Origin: Nannobrachium achirus
Lineage: Eukaryota > Chordata > Actinopteri > Myctophiformes > Myctophidae
Length of the DNA stretch: 64,000 bases
Direction of reading: 5' to 3'
NCBI GenBank assembly: GCA_963921795.1
Contig: OY997654.1
Span: 186,001 to 250,000, forward strand
Each line of letters starts with the position of its first letter. The first letter of the stretch is position 1. Below are positions 17,193-29,402 of this stretch, in pieces. A program made the translations under genes and the position numbers. The notes beneath the pieces were generated by a model. It did no database searches, was not told the origin of the DNA, and was given only the letters and a program-made list of their open reading frames with translations.

Positions 17193-18362
17193 GAAAGGGA
17201 ATACATAATGGTGTATCTGATAAAATCTAAAAGGGAGTCCCGACAGGGACATAAAAACAGAAAACATAACATAAAGAGATAGAGAAATGTACAGTAGTGT
17301 TTGTTATAAACATTGTTTAGAAGTTGAAGATGGTTTAAACTATATGGTTTTAGGAATCAGCCCGAGGAACATAATTAAAACTACAGGGTGGCCAGAAAAG
17401 TGTCCTGACGTGTATAACTTTTAGTATGAGGTTTAGCTGGTTTCAATAACTAAGGTATTCTTGACCTGGATGGAGTATGATCATTTGGGTATGCGGTCTA
17501 GTTTTTAATGGGCTCAAGGAGTTGGACGTCCTTGCCCTGCACAGTCTCTCAGGTTTAGGTATAGTCTTATTGGTTTACATAGTATTATTCACGTTTTTCA
17601 ATGTGGCTTGGGGAGTGCTTGAGTCAAGTTTAACCAGTGTTGGCGGATGATGGAGAGCCCTTGTAGGCCAGAGCACCAGAGCAGTACACTGTCTCTTTAA
17701 GCGCAATTAGTTCATTATAAATCCTAACTTAGCGAGTGCCATGAGGGCTTCTCTGTCAGAGGTTTAACTGGTTGGACTGTTTAGGATAGTTTGGGAGTAT
17801 AATACTCCCTTCTTAGTTCTGCTTACCATTTCAATGGGACTCAAATAACAGTGTTTTACTGTACCTCTAACAATAGTTTTGTAGGATTTGACTTAGGAAA
17901 GTGGAGTAGTATGACTTTAAAGTCACCTACAGCTTAATATAGGTGTATACATGTTGTATACCTATATATTTGGGGATATGGTTTCGTTGTCCATTGGTTT
18001 ATTGATATAATTAACTTGGGGTATATCTAATATCCTTCTTATGTCTTTAGAGTTGCATTGAGATACTAGGGATGCATTTTAATTATTTTCTTTTTATATA
18101 TGTTTGGGTTGTTTCTTATGTTTAAAATCTTCTTTTAAATTGAATTTCATATGTTTTAGGGTTTGGGTCCTATTTTAGATAGGTTTGTATTAATTTTCTT
18201 TCCCCGCCATTTCTAGTGGCTCCTCCCCCCTCTTTCCAGTTTCTTTCCTTTTGACCAATGGGAGCGGAGTGTGATCCGGGGTTTGCGGGGGGCTCCACCC
18301 AGGAGTTACTCCCCCCTTGCCATTGTCTATTTCAGAAGTGTTTGGTTAGGGTAGCAACTATT

Positions 18363-18398
18363 CCCCTGATGAAGCCAAAGATTTGGCGAAACGTTGGG
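18363..18398 (+). ncRNA. Hammerhead-like motif, unit 3 (loop variant)
   Basis: Core boxes and stem II are as in unit 1. The loop base C is A at 18378, which leaves the stem untouched. Confidence 0.55.
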
Positions 18399-18886
18399 TT
18401 TTATTAGAATTTTTAATTGTTTCTTTGGTTTTAAGTGGTGACGGCTCTTTTAATTCAATAAAGATTATACAGTTTTAAAACACTACGGAGGGCCCTACAG
18501 GGGACGCTTTCACCCCGGCCTGCTGAAGCTAAAGATTAAAGTACCTTTCCTCTTCCCTGGACCCGAGTGTGTCTTCACAGAGAGCAAAAGTTGGAGTCAG
18601 ACGCGACGGCTGGGACGCTGGCTGCCGCGACCTTCAAAGCTACAGAAGAACCAAGGACAGCTGAAAACCTGGGGGAGTCGATGGTTGGGTAAGGTCCTCC
18701 AGTTGCCAGTGGTTTATATTGTCTTTTCTTTATTGATGAAAGAAATGCACACTTAACCTTTTTTTTCCCCTTAGCATAAGGCAGTATTAGATTTGGGATA
18801 GATAAACATTCAGAATAATAGTAATAGTATTACTGATGTTATTAGACTAATACCGATATCTCAGTGTAGTTCGACTAACATTCATT

Positions 18887-21604
18887 ATGGCATATAGAAT
18901 TGAGCAATCTCGGGTATCGAGAAGAGACTCATATATTAGAACAAGGTCACAGGGGCCTCCTGTGGATTCTGGTCATGGTTTTGCTCCTAATGGTCTCGTC
19001 CCTTTAAATCACCCACCTGATGACGCCACACGGCATGCAGCTAAAGTTTATTTTAAGATAATTCAAGCCATACATCATAGGGGGGTTACAGACAGGGCAA
19101 TTCACACGGGGTGTTTCCCTCCAGGGATGTCAAGACAGGTAGATAAGCTTACAGCTTTTATCAAACCTGCAGCCCCAATAGAATCGACTAGTCGTAAAGT
19201 AGCTGTAAATACAAGGCAATGGATGCAGAACAATATGGAAATATTACAGGGTCACTATAGGCATACGATTGCCACACTGACTCAGCCGTTACAGCCACAC
19301 AATCAGGAGGCTTTTGTCATAGCGATGGGATGGGCACGAAAGCGGTTTTCACATAGACTAATGTCAACAACCTTAGACGAGGTTGCAAACACACTACATT
19401 TGCATACACGCACACAACATGAACAAGCAAACATACAACAATCCACCTTGAGAACTCAGACACATATTGAGCCACATACACAGGCATTACATGCACCAAT
19501 GGGTACATACAGAGCACATCCCAACGCTATAGACTCCTCATCTCATTTAGGCCCCCATAGAGAAGTGGAGTGGCCACGCTTAACTAGAGAAGTACGTCCT
19601 CCACTGTTACCGACACCTAGGCGGAATGAAATTGGCATTCCACCTCTGTTGCCAAATTTAAGAAGACCAGATGGTAGATCTAGATCTGGGTTTGGTCGAA
19701 GGCCTGGTCCTTCTTCCAAACGAAATTATGGCCCTGGTGGTGGATCTGATGTGGGCTCTGGGCCTAGTTCTGATTTGCATTTTGGTTCTAACGGTAGATT
19801 GAGTTTGGATGTTGACCCTAGTGCTAATCCTAATCCTATACATAGGGTGGATGGTGACTCTGTTCTTGACATGGAAATTGGCCCTGGCTCTAACCCTAAC
19901 CCTAATCCTGGCCCTGACCCTGACCCTGACCCTAACCCTAACCCTAGTCTTAACCCTCAACCTGACTCTAACCCTAAACATAACCTGGAGTCGGGTTCTG
20001 ACCCTAACCCTAACCTTAAACATAACCCTAGCCCTAACCCTAACCCTAACCCTAACCCTAAACATAACCTTGAGTTGGGTTCTGACCCCAACCCTAACCT
20101 TAAACATAACCCTAGTGTTGACCTTGATCTTGGCTTGGATTTTGGTTCCATAGTGCGGGACTCTGTGCAGGTGGTGTCTCCTCTTCCTCCCCGTCCGGTA
20201 ATAGCGGGACCGTGTGAAGATCTTTTGGTAGATGTAGATGTGGGCTTGCGGGCACAGGGTCTTGGAGAACTGCCGCTGGTTGTATCAGAGCAGGCTGTTG
20301 ATGTTGTAGAGGAGGTTACGGTTCCATCTGTTGCAACGATTTCTGGAACAGCACAGATCACTCATAAGGATCCGTCCCAATCTAGAATGGGGTTAACTAA
20401 GTCCAATATTTGCTCTCTGTATTTGGGGGAACGACCGAAAGCGTTCGGTCTACTTCCCCGGGAACAGAGACCACAACCAAATAGAACGACGGTCCGTTCA
20501 GTGGTTCCTTTCCTTCCCTCTGTTTTGGAGGAGAAGGAGGATAAACTCTTAGAGGACCTTAGTGAGGAATTGGAATTGGAGAGTTCTATTCCTTCTCTTC
20601 CTCTCCCCTCTGCGACATCAACACCTATAATGGAGATACCAAGCCATAAAGGCACTTCTCCGTTTTCCCCTCAGCCTCGAAAATTGGGTTTTGATGGTAC
20701 TGGGGAGATGACTAGTGTCACTGGCCCCTATAGCTCTTCTCAAAATTCTTCCTTTACTACACAGAGTTATTCCCAGTCTAATTCTTCCATTAATGTTTAT
20801 AGATCCAGAACAGTGGGGAACTTGAGTTTGAGTAAAGTCTTATTGACCTCTCTTTCTCCAACAGGAAGCGCCCATCGAAGGTCTGGTAATAAGAATAAAA
20901 AACAGGCAGGGGAGGTTATGATGAGCGAAACAGCTACAGCAAAAGGGTCAATCCCTGAACAACAAAAAATATCCTCTGAACCCTCCTTTAACAGCCCAGT
21001 TCTGCCCAAAACCGACCTGTCTCTGGGGGCTTCCAATTTAGATATTATAACAGCTTCTTCTCCGTGCGTACCAACTTATCATAGAGCCAGACCGGGTAAA
21101 AAATTGGTTGACTGGAAAATCCAAATTAGGGAAAAGGTGGCTTTTTTGGGTGACAGTAACTTGGCACGCATTCCTTCGTCTAACCGTACGGGAATTCAAA
21201 TTGATAGCTATCCAGGTGCAGGTTTTCATCATATGACCAAGCTCTTTGAAATGGCAGAGTCTAATGGTGATGTGGAAACAGTTGTTATTTCGGTGGGGAT
21301 TAACTGTAAAGACTTGGATGTCTTTCAGACTTCACTTAAGCAGCTGAGTGAGATGGTATTAAATGCTCGATTGGCCTTTCCGAATGCATCCATTTTTGTA
21401 CCTTTGATCAATTATTCCAAATTCCTGATGCCCACGCAGAAAACTAATTTGAATCTTATTAATAATTACATTAAAGCACATTTCAACTACCTGGATTCTA
21501 TTCGTTCGGAGTGTTTCAATTGTACATCTGATTCGGTTCATTGGAAACAGGGTACAGCTAAGCTTATATTTGACCATTGGTGCACACAATTGAATTTTCA
21601 ATAG
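18887..21604 (+). CDS. PLE ORF1 (SGNH protein), unit 3
   Basis: 905 aa, identical in protein sequence to unit 1 as far as compared. Confidence 0.88.
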   Translation: MAYRIEQSRVSRRDSYIRTRSQGPPVDSGHGFAPNGLVPLNHPPDDATRHAAKVYFKIIQAIHHRGVTDRAIHTGCFPPGMSRQVDKLTAFIKPAAPIESTSRKVAVNTRQWMQNNMEILQGHYRHTIATLTQPLQPHNQEAFVIAMGWARKRFSHRLMSTTLDEVANTLHLHTRTQHEQANIQQSTLRTQTHIEPHTQALHAPMGTYRAHPNAIDSSSHLGPHREVEWPRLTREVRPPLLPTPRRNEIGIPPLLPNLRRPDGRSRSGFGRRPGPSSKRNYGPGGGSDVGSGPSSDLHFGSNGRLSLDVDPSANPNPIHRVDGDSVLDMEIGPGSNPNPNPGPDPDPDPNPNPSLNPQPDSNPKHNLESGSDPNPNLKHNPSPNPNPNPNPKHNLELGSDPNPNLKHNPSVDLDLGLDFGSIVRDSVQVVSPLPPRPVIAGPCEDLLVDVDVGLRAQGLGELPLVVSEQAVDVVEEVTVPSVATISGTAQITHKDPSQSRMGLTKSNICSLYLGERPKAFGLLPREQRPQPNRTTVRSVVPFLPSVLEEKEDKLLEDLSEELELESSIPSLPLPSATSTPIMEIPSHKGTSPFSPQPRKLGFDGTGEMTSVTGPYSSSQNSSFTTQSYSQSNSSINVYRSRTVGNLSLSKVLLTSLSPTGSAHRRSGNKNKKQAGEVMMSETATAKGSIPEQQKISSEPSFNSPVLPKTDLSLGASNLDIITASSPCVPTYHRARPGKKLVDWKIQIREKVAFLGDSNLARIPSSNRTGIQIDSYPGAGFHHMTKLFEMAESNGDVETVVISVGINCKDLDVFQTSLKQLSEMVLNARLAFPNASIFVPLINYSKFLMPTQKTNLNLINNYIKAHFNYLDSIRSECFNCTSDSVHWKQGTAKLIFDHWCTQLNFQ
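19891..20114 (+). repeat. Telomere-type tract in ORF1, unit 3
   Basis: Same length and order as in unit 1. Confidence 0.9.
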
Positions 21605-24285
21605 GACATGAGCAGAACTCTGGCCCCATTTTGCAGGAGAATACAGATGTGGTCCTTTCTCTGTTGCCTACTGTTGAAGTTTTGCCATTGAACCAGCAGC
21701 CTAGTGTACTGACAGGGACCGTTCCATTGACTTCTATTACTTTTTCTCAGGTGATTCAGCCTGTTGATTTAGTGACACAGCCTCCTTCAGAAGGAGAGAT
21801 TTCTCAATTGAATGAAGTGTCTGTAGTCCCTATTATTATTTCTTCGCAACCTGTGCAACCTGAGGCAGCATTGGCTTCTCCTCCGGTTGAAATATTGAAT
21901 TCTCAGTCTAACATAATGAATTTATCTCGGACTTTTCGGCTCACGGCCATGCAGACTCAGGTTTTGGAGAAAGGTCTTACTTTTGTCCCGCGTCCGGAGA
22001 AACAGGACTGGGGGGAACTCAGAAGGGATACTTATAGATATCATAGACGATTGAAATTAATTGATTATTTCCAAGATACGGTTGCGGAGGATCGGGTGCC
22101 GTTTGTTCTGCCATCTAGTTGGGAGCCTGGAAATGCCCAACTGGATGTGAGAATAAAGCGACTTATCCAATTGGACAATCAGGCGCTTGACCATTATAAT
22201 TGTCCCTCTGATAGACAGGATAATTTGACTGCACTGGAACGGGAGAGTTTAAAGGAATTGGAGAAGATCAAAAATATAATAATCAAACCAGCCGATAAAG
22301 GCTCAAAAATAGTCATACTAGATACTTTCCAATATGTTTTTGAGGCTAACAGACAACTTTCTGATGCCAGATATTATAGACCCATTACAGAAAGTATGCA
22401 GAAACAGTCACAGGTGAGATTGAGGGAAATTGTTGCTGAACTGTATCAGAGAAAATTTATATCAGCAAGACAGAGAAATTTTCTATTTGGACCTGATGAC
22501 CCTAGACCTAGGATATTTTATTTACTCCCTAAGATCCATAAGGATCCAGGGACTTGGACAATACCCTACAGAGTTCCCCCTGGTAGACCTATAGTCTCGG
22601 ACTGCAGTAGTGAATCTTATAATATAGCTCAATTTATAGATCATTTTCTGAATCCTCTATCTATGCTGCATCCCAGCTATCTGAGGGATACTTATGACTT
22701 TCTGGCCAAGATCAAACCTATAGCTGTGCCCTCTGGTACATATATTTTCACTATTGACGTGGACAGCCTGTATACTAACATAGATACGGTCACGGGATTG
22801 CGGACAGTAGAGAAACTATTTCAGTCACATCCAGATAACAATAGACCAGATCAGGCACTGTTACAGCTTCTTGAACTTAGTTTGAACTGTAATGATTTTG
22901 TCTTTGATGACAAACATTATTTACAGATACGGGGTACAGCTATGGGTAAAAAATTTGCGCCAGCATATGCTAATATTTATATGGCTGAGTGGGAGAGAGA
23001 GGCTTTAGCAAAATGTCCTTTGAAACCTGTGATGTATTATAGATATCTGGATGATATTATTGGACTGTGGCCATATAGTTTACAGGATTTCGAGGCTTTT
23101 ATTCAGATCCTTAACACGCATCATGCATCTATAACGGTTAAATATGAGATTCATTCAACGGAAGTTAACTTTCTGGATACTACAGTATATTTCAATCAAA
23201 TGGATTCGACACAGAAACAACTACATACTAAAGTATACTTTAAAGACACTGACACACATGCACTATTGCATAAGCATAGTTACCATCCTAAACATACATT
23301 TCCTGGCATTGTGAAATCTCAGATCATTCGCTTTCATAGAATATGTTCATCTACACAACATTTTAATGAGGCCATACATATATTATTCACAGCTCTACGT
23401 AGGAGGGGTTATGGTAAAAGGTTTCTTCGGACAATCAAGAATAGTACATTGGTGACTCTCTTTCCCACTCGTCTGGAGCATATGGAAAGGTCCCTTGATA
23501 GTCAGGTAGATGCAGCATCGAGACAGGATCCTAACTTGAGTCCTGTAGCATCTGCTTCGGTGGGTCCTTCGATGGCCACAAGAGGTCCCCAGAGACCTTC
23601 CTCTGGTTCTACTGTGGAGATTGATTCAGTTGCACTTTTCAGGGTCACACAGGTTGCAGCGATCTCACCTTCTTTGGGGATTCATTCTCCTGAGAATGTT
23701 AGTCTCATTCCTTTGATAACAACATTTTCACATAGATTACAACCTTTACATCATACATTTAAACAGAACTTCACAAACACACAACAAGCTTATCCTGCAT
23801 TGGGTGAATATAGAATTATATCAGCTCTTAGAAAGAATAAGAATTTTGGAGATTTGTTGGTGCGGTCAGCCTTTTCATCTCTTCCAGACAGAGTGGGTGG
23901 ACCATCACATACAAAACATTTTAAAGCTAGGAAGTTTATTAGAAATCCATATAGCCGTACTTCAGCTCCTATTGTTGATTCTCTGTCTCTTAACACTCCA
24001 AATATAGTTTATATCATTACCTGTACAAAATGTCAGAAGCATTATATTGGAGAGACGAAACATCCGTTACAGGTACGACTGAAACAACATCTGAGCCAGA
24101 TCCGGGGTATAACTAACCATACTACATTGTATACACATTTTCGTTCACATTCTATTTCCAGCTTAATCATCACAGGACTAGAGTGTGGGGTGCAATGGAC
24201 GAATGGACAACGAAAGCTTTTTGAACATAGATGGATAGAAAAACTTAAAACGGTAGTGCCTAATGGGCTAAATGAAAAACCATAA
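21577..24285 (+). CDS. PLE ORF2 (RT-GIY-YIG), unit 3
   Basis: 902 codons. Thr296Ser (T at 22462) is shared only with unit 7. All catalytic motifs are intact; no ATG until 21916. Confidence 0.93.
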   Translation: MVHTIEFSIGHEQNSGPILQENTDVVLSLLPTVEVLPLNQQPSVLTGTVPLTSITFSQVIQPVDLVTQPPSEGEISQLNEVSVVPIIISSQPVQPEAALASPPVEILNSQSNIMNLSRTFRLTAMQTQVLEKGLTFVPRPEKQDWGELRRDTYRYHRRLKLIDYFQDTVAEDRVPFVLPSSWEPGNAQLDVRIKRLIQLDNQALDHYNCPSDRQDNLTALERESLKELEKIKNIIIKPADKGSKIVILDTFQYVFEANRQLSDARYYRPITESMQKQSQVRLREIVAELYQRKFISARQRNFLFGPDDPRPRIFYLLPKIHKDPGTWTIPYRVPPGRPIVSDCSSESYNIAQFIDHFLNPLSMLHPSYLRDTYDFLAKIKPIAVPSGTYIFTIDVDSLYTNIDTVTGLRTVEKLFQSHPDNNRPDQALLQLLELSLNCNDFVFDDKHYLQIRGTAMGKKFAPAYANIYMAEWEREALAKCPLKPVMYYRYLDDIIGLWPYSLQDFEAFIQILNTHHASITVKYEIHSTEVNFLDTTVYFNQMDSTQKQLHTKVYFKDTDTHALLHKHSYHPKHTFPGIVKSQIIRFHRICSSTQHFNEAIHILFTALRRRGYGKRFLRTIKNSTLVTLFPTRLEHMERSLDSQVDAASRQDPNLSPVASASVGPSMATRGPQRPSSGSTVEIDSVALFRVTQVAAISPSLGIHSPENVSLIPLITTFSHRLQPLHHTFKQNFTNTQQAYPALGEYRIISALRKNKNFGDLLVRSAFSSLPDRVGGPSHTKHFKARKFIRNPYSRTSAPIVDSLSLNTPNIVYIITCTKCQKHYIGETKHPLQVRLKQHLSQIRGITNHTTLYTHFRSHSISSLIITGLECGVQWTNGQRKLFEHRWIEKLKTVVPNGLNEKP

Positions 24286-24904
24286 TGAAATGTTGAGAAC
24301 ATATAGATGCTGGTTAATTTAGGAAAGTGTGCATTTGCAGGGAAAAGTTAGACTTGATTCCACTTTGATAGGCTTAAGACATATGTTTATAATATCATTC
24401 ACCATCAAGGTATCTTTTCATGCTCTTGTGTAAAAAAAATAAAAGCATGTGTTAATAAAATTATTCTTGGTATATTGACTTCTCTTGGTGTTTTTTTTAT
24501 AGGATATCATGCTATTGTATGGTTTAAAGGGGGCTTAATTCTCCCCAGCTTTTTGGTTTCAGCTTGCTCTGGAATCAGTAATCTCCATACTCTGGGTTTT
24601 GGTTGGGGTTCTTTTTTGCATGGGTATTTTGTGAGATGGCCTTCTTAAAGAGATATGGTATCCAGATGGATGCTTTAACAATCTTGACGGTTTTTAAGGG
24701 GTTTATTGAAGACTGGTAACTATGTTAAAACATAGAATGGCTGATGATTGAGGTTAAATACATGGGGTTGATGATATTGTTTTAGTACCAATAAGCAAAA
24801 TTTTAAGTTGGGCTATGACTTTAACAGTATAAGGGCAATTTGGACATAAGAATGTTTTTTTTGTGAAATTCTGAGGGCTTTTTTCAGAAACATAATTATA
24901 AAAC

Positions 24905-24990
24905 ATAAAATATAAAATATAAAATATAAAATATAAAATATAAAATATAAAATATAAAATATAAAAAATATAAAATATAAAATATAAAAT
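24905..24990. repeat. (ATAAAAT)n minisatellite, unit 4 (8 + spacer + 3)
   Basis: 86-bp allele. The 8+3 arrangement is unique, whereas the sister unit 8 has 6+4. Confidence 0.95.
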
Positions 24991-26160
24991 GAAAGGGAAT
25001 ACATAATGGTGTATCTGATAAAATCTAAAAGGGAGTCCCGACAGGGACATAAAAACATAAAACATAACATAAAGAGATAGAGAAATGTACAGTAGTGTTT
25101 GTTATAAACATTGTTTAGAAGTTGAAGATGGTTTAAACTATATGGTTTTAGGAATCAGCCCGAGGAACATAATTAAAACTACAGGGTGGCCAGAAAAGTG
25201 TCCTGACGTGTATAACTTTTAGTATGAGGTTTAGCTGGTTTCAATAACTAAGGTATTCTTGACCTGGATGGAGTATGATCATTTGGGTATGCGGTCTAGT
25301 TTTTAATGGGCTCAAGGAGTTGGACGTCCTTGCCCTGCACAGTCTCTCAGGTTTAGGTATAGTCTTATTGGTTCACATAGTATTATTCACGTTTTTCAAT
25401 GTGGCTTGGGGAGTGCTTGAGTCAAGTTTAACCAGTGTTGGCGGATGATGGAGAGCCCTTGTAGGCCAGAGCACCAGAGCAGTACACTGTCTCTTTAAGC
25501 GCAATTAGTTCATTATAAATCCTAACTTAGCGAGTGCCATGAGGGCTTCTCTGTCAGAGGTTTAACTGGTTGGACTGTTTAGGATAGTTTGGGAGTATAA
25601 TACTCCCTTCTTAGTTCTGCTTACCATTTCAATGGGACTCAAATAACAGTGTTTTACTGTACCTCTAACAATAGTTTTGTAGGATTTGACTTAGGAAAGT
25701 GGAGTAGTATGACTTTAAAGTCACCTACAGCTTAATATAGGTGTATACATGTTGTATACCTATATATTTGGGGATATGGTTTCGTTGTCCATTGGTTTAT
25801 TGATATAATTAACTTGGGGTATATCTAATATCCTTCTTATGTCTATAGAGTTGCATTGAGATACTAGGGATGCATTTTAATTATTTTCTTTTTATATATG
25901 TTTGGGTTGTTTCTTATGTTTAAAATCTTCTTTTAAATTGAATTTCATATGTTTTAGGGTTTGGGTCCTATTTTAGATAGGTTTGTATTAATTTTCTTTC
26001 CCCGCCATTTCTAGTGGCTCCTCCCCCCTCTTTCCAGTTTCTTTCCTTTTGACCAATGGGAGCGGAGTGTGATCCGGGGTTTGCGGGGGGCTCCACCCAG
26101 GAGTTACTCCCCCCTTGCCATTGTCTATTTCAGAAGTGTTTGGTTAGGGTAGCAACTATT

Positions 26161-26196
26161 CCCCTGATGAAGCCACAGATTTGGCGAAACGTTGGG
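26161..26196 (+). ncRNA. Hammerhead-like motif, unit 4
   Basis: Identical to the motif of unit 1; conserved C at 26164. Confidence 0.55.
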
Positions 26197-26684
26197 TTTT
26201 ATTAGAATTTTTAATTGTTTCTTTGGTTTTAAGTGGTGACGGCTCTTTTAATTCAATAAAGATTATACAGTTTTAAAACACTACGGAGGGCCCTACAGGG
26301 GACGCTTTCACCCCGGCCTGCTGAAGCTAAAGATTAAAGTACCTTTCCTCTTCCCTGGACCCGAGTGTGTCTTCACAGAGAGCAAAAGTTGGAGTCAGAC
26401 GCGACGGCTGGGACGCTGGCTGCCGCGACCTTCAAAGCTACAGAAGAACCAAGGACAGCTGAAAACCTGGGGGAGTCGATGGTTGGGTAAGGTCCTCCAG
26501 TTGCCAGTGGTTTATATTGTCTTTTCTTTATTGATGAAAGAAATGCACACTTAACCTTTTTTTTCCCCTTAGCATAAGGCAGTATTAGATTTGGGATAGA
26601 TAAACATTCAGAATAATAGTAATAGTATTACTGATGTTATTAGACTAATACCGATATCTCAGTGTAGTTCGACTAACATTCATT

Positions 26685-29402
26685 ATGGCATATAGAATTG
26701 AGCAATCTCGGGTATCGAGAAGAGACTCATATATTAGAACAAGGTCACAGGGGCCTCCTGTGGATTCTGGTCATGGTTTTGCTCCTAATGGTCTCGTCCC
26801 TTTAAATCACCCACCTGATGACGCCACACGGCATGCAGCTAAAGTTTATTTTAAGATAATTCAAGCCATACATCATAGGGGGGTTACAGACAGGGCAATT
26901 CACACGGGGTGTTTCCCTCCAGGGATGTCAAGACAGGTAGATAAGCTTACAGCTTTTATCAAACCTGCAGCCCCAATAGAATCGACTAGTCGTAAAGTAG
27001 CTGTAAATACAAGGCAATGGATGCAGAACAATATGGAAATATTACAGGGTCACTATAGGCATACGATTGCCACACTGACTCAGCCGTTACAGCCACACAA
27101 TCAGGAGGCTTTTGTCATAGCGATGGGATGGGCACGAAAGCGGTTTTCACATAGACTAATGTCAACAACCTTAGACGAGGTTGCAAACACACTACATTTG
27201 CATACACGCACACAACATGAACAAGCAAACATACAACAATCCACCTTGAGAACTCAGACACATATTGAGCCACATACACAGGCATTACATGCACCAATGG
27301 GTACATACAGAGCACATCCCAACGCTATAGACTCCTCATCTCATTTAGGCCCCCATAGAGAAGTGGAGTGGCCACGCTTAACTAGAGAAGTACGTCCTCC
27401 ACTGTTACCGACACCTAGGCGGAATGAAATTGGCATTCCACCTCTGTTGCCAAATTTAAGAAGACCAGATGGTAGATCTAGATCTGGGTTTGGTCGAAGG
27501 CCTGGTCCTTCTTCCAAACGAAATTATGGCCCTGGTGGTGGATCTGATGTGGGCTCTGGGCCTAGTTCTGATTTGCATTTTGGTTCTAACGGTAGATTGA
27601 GTTTGGATGTTGACCCTAGTGCTAATCCTAATCCTATACATAGGGTGGATGGTGACTCTGTTCTTGACATGGAAATTGGCCCTGGCTCTAACCCTAACCC
27701 TAATCCTGGCCCTGACCCTGACCCTGACCCTAACCCTAACCCTAGTCTTAACCCTCAACCTGACTCTAACCCTAAACATAACCTGGAGTCGGGTTCTGAC
27801 CCTAACCCTAACCTTAAACATAACCCTAGCCCTAACCCTAACCCTAACCCTAACCCTAAACATAACCTTGAGTTGGGTTCTGACCCCAACCCTAACCTTA
27901 AACATAACCCTAGTGTTGACCTTGATCTTGGCTTGGATTTTGGTTCCATAGTGCGGGACTCTGTGCAGGTGGTGTCTCCTCTTCCTCCCCGTCCGGTAAT
28001 AGCGGGACCGTGTGAAGATCTTTTGGTAGATGTAGATGTGGGCTTGCGGGCACAGGGTCTTGGAGAACTGCCGCTGGTTGTATCAGAGCAGGCTGTTGAT
28101 GTTGTAGAGGAGGTTACGGTTCCATCTGTTGCAACGATTTCTGGAACAGCACAGATCACTCATAAGGATCCGTCCCAATCTAGAATGGGGTTAACTAAGT
28201 CCAATATTTGCTCTCTGTATTTGGGGGAACGACCGAAAGCGTTCGGTCTACTTCCCCGGGAACAGAGACCACAACCAAATAGAACGACGGTCCGTTCAGT
28301 GGTTCCTTTCCTTCCCTCTGTTTTGGAGGAGAAGGAGGATAAACTCTTAGAGGACCTTAGTGAGGAATTGGAATTGGAGAGTTCTATTCCTTCTCTTCCT
28401 CTCCCCTCTGCGACATCAACACCTATAATGGAGATACCAAGCCATAAAGGCACTTCTCCGTTTTCCCCTCAGCCTCGAAAATTGGGTTTTGATGGTACTG
28501 GGGAGATGACTAGTGTCACTGGCCCCTATAGCTCTTCTCAAAATTCTTCCTTTACTACACAGAGTTATTCCCAGTCTAATTCTTCCATTAATGTTTATAG
28601 ATCCAGAACAGTGGGGAACTTGAGTTTGAGTAAAGTCTTATTGACCTCTCTTTCTCCAACAGGAAGCGCCCATCGAAGGTCTGGTAATAAGAATAAAAAA
28701 CAGGCAGGGGAGGTTATGATGAGCGAAACAGCTACAGCAAAAGGGTCAATCCCTGAACAACAAAAAATATCCTCTGAACCCTCCTTTAACAGCCCAGTTC
28801 TGCCCAAAACCGACCTGTCTCTGGGGGCTTCCAATTTAGATATTATAACAGCTTCTTCTCCGTGCGTACCAACTTATCATAGAGCCAGACCGGGTAAAAA
28901 ATTGGTTGACTGGAAAATCCAAATTAGGGAAAAGGTGGCTTTTTTGGGTGACAGTAACTTGGCACGCATTCCTTCGTCTAACCGTACGGGAATTCAAATT
29001 GATAGCTATCCAGGTGCAGGTTTTCATCATATGACCAAGCTCTTTGAAATGGCAGAGTCTAATGGTGATGTGGAAACAGTTGTTATTTCGGTGGGGATTA
29101 ACTGTAAAGACTTGGATGTCTTTCAGACTTCACTTAAGCAGCTGAGTGAGATGGTATTAAATGCTCGATTGGCCTTTCCGAATGCATCCATTTTTGTACC
29201 TTTGATCAATTATTCCAAATTCCTGATGCCCACGCAGAAAACTAATTTGAATCTTATTAATAATTACATTAAAGCACATTTCAACTACCTGGATTCTATT
29301 CGTTCGGAGTGTTTCAATTGTACATCTGATTCGGTTCATTGGAAACAGGGTACAGCTAAGCTTATATTTGACCATTGGTGCACACAATTGAATTTTCAAT
29401 AG
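26685..29402 (+). CDS. PLE ORF1 (SGNH protein), unit 4
   Basis: 905 aa and full length; protein as in unit 1. It lies upstream of the LINE insertion and is not affected by it. Confidence 0.88.
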   Translation: MAYRIEQSRVSRRDSYIRTRSQGPPVDSGHGFAPNGLVPLNHPPDDATRHAAKVYFKIIQAIHHRGVTDRAIHTGCFPPGMSRQVDKLTAFIKPAAPIESTSRKVAVNTRQWMQNNMEILQGHYRHTIATLTQPLQPHNQEAFVIAMGWARKRFSHRLMSTTLDEVANTLHLHTRTQHEQANIQQSTLRTQTHIEPHTQALHAPMGTYRAHPNAIDSSSHLGPHREVEWPRLTREVRPPLLPTPRRNEIGIPPLLPNLRRPDGRSRSGFGRRPGPSSKRNYGPGGGSDVGSGPSSDLHFGSNGRLSLDVDPSANPNPIHRVDGDSVLDMEIGPGSNPNPNPGPDPDPDPNPNPSLNPQPDSNPKHNLESGSDPNPNLKHNPSPNPNPNPNPKHNLELGSDPNPNLKHNPSVDLDLGLDFGSIVRDSVQVVSPLPPRPVIAGPCEDLLVDVDVGLRAQGLGELPLVVSEQAVDVVEEVTVPSVATISGTAQITHKDPSQSRMGLTKSNICSLYLGERPKAFGLLPREQRPQPNRTTVRSVVPFLPSVLEEKEDKLLEDLSEELELESSIPSLPLPSATSTPIMEIPSHKGTSPFSPQPRKLGFDGTGEMTSVTGPYSSSQNSSFTTQSYSQSNSSINVYRSRTVGNLSLSKVLLTSLSPTGSAHRRSGNKNKKQAGEVMMSETATAKGSIPEQQKISSEPSFNSPVLPKTDLSLGASNLDIITASSPCVPTYHRARPGKKLVDWKIQIREKVAFLGDSNLARIPSSNRTGIQIDSYPGAGFHHMTKLFEMAESNGDVETVVISVGINCKDLDVFQTSLKQLSEMVLNARLAFPNASIFVPLINYSKFLMPTQKTNLNLINNYIKAHFNYLDSIRSECFNCTSDSVHWKQGTAKLIFDHWCTQLNFQ
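27689..27912 (+). repeat. Telomere-type tract in ORF1, unit 4
   Basis: Same length and order as in unit 1. Confidence 0.9.

Larger units (their letters stand above)
16745..24534 (+). mobile_element. Penelope-like element, unit 3 (complete)
   Basis: 7790 bp. Leader variants: GAAATTTGGG (T at 17017, shared with units 6 and 7), ACAGAAAAC near 17267 (units 6 and 7), and GCCAAAG in the hammerhead loop (A at 18378, only units 3 and 7). Together with ORF2 Thr296Ser and the tail variant at 24407 it is the closest relative of unit 7. Confidence 0.93.
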
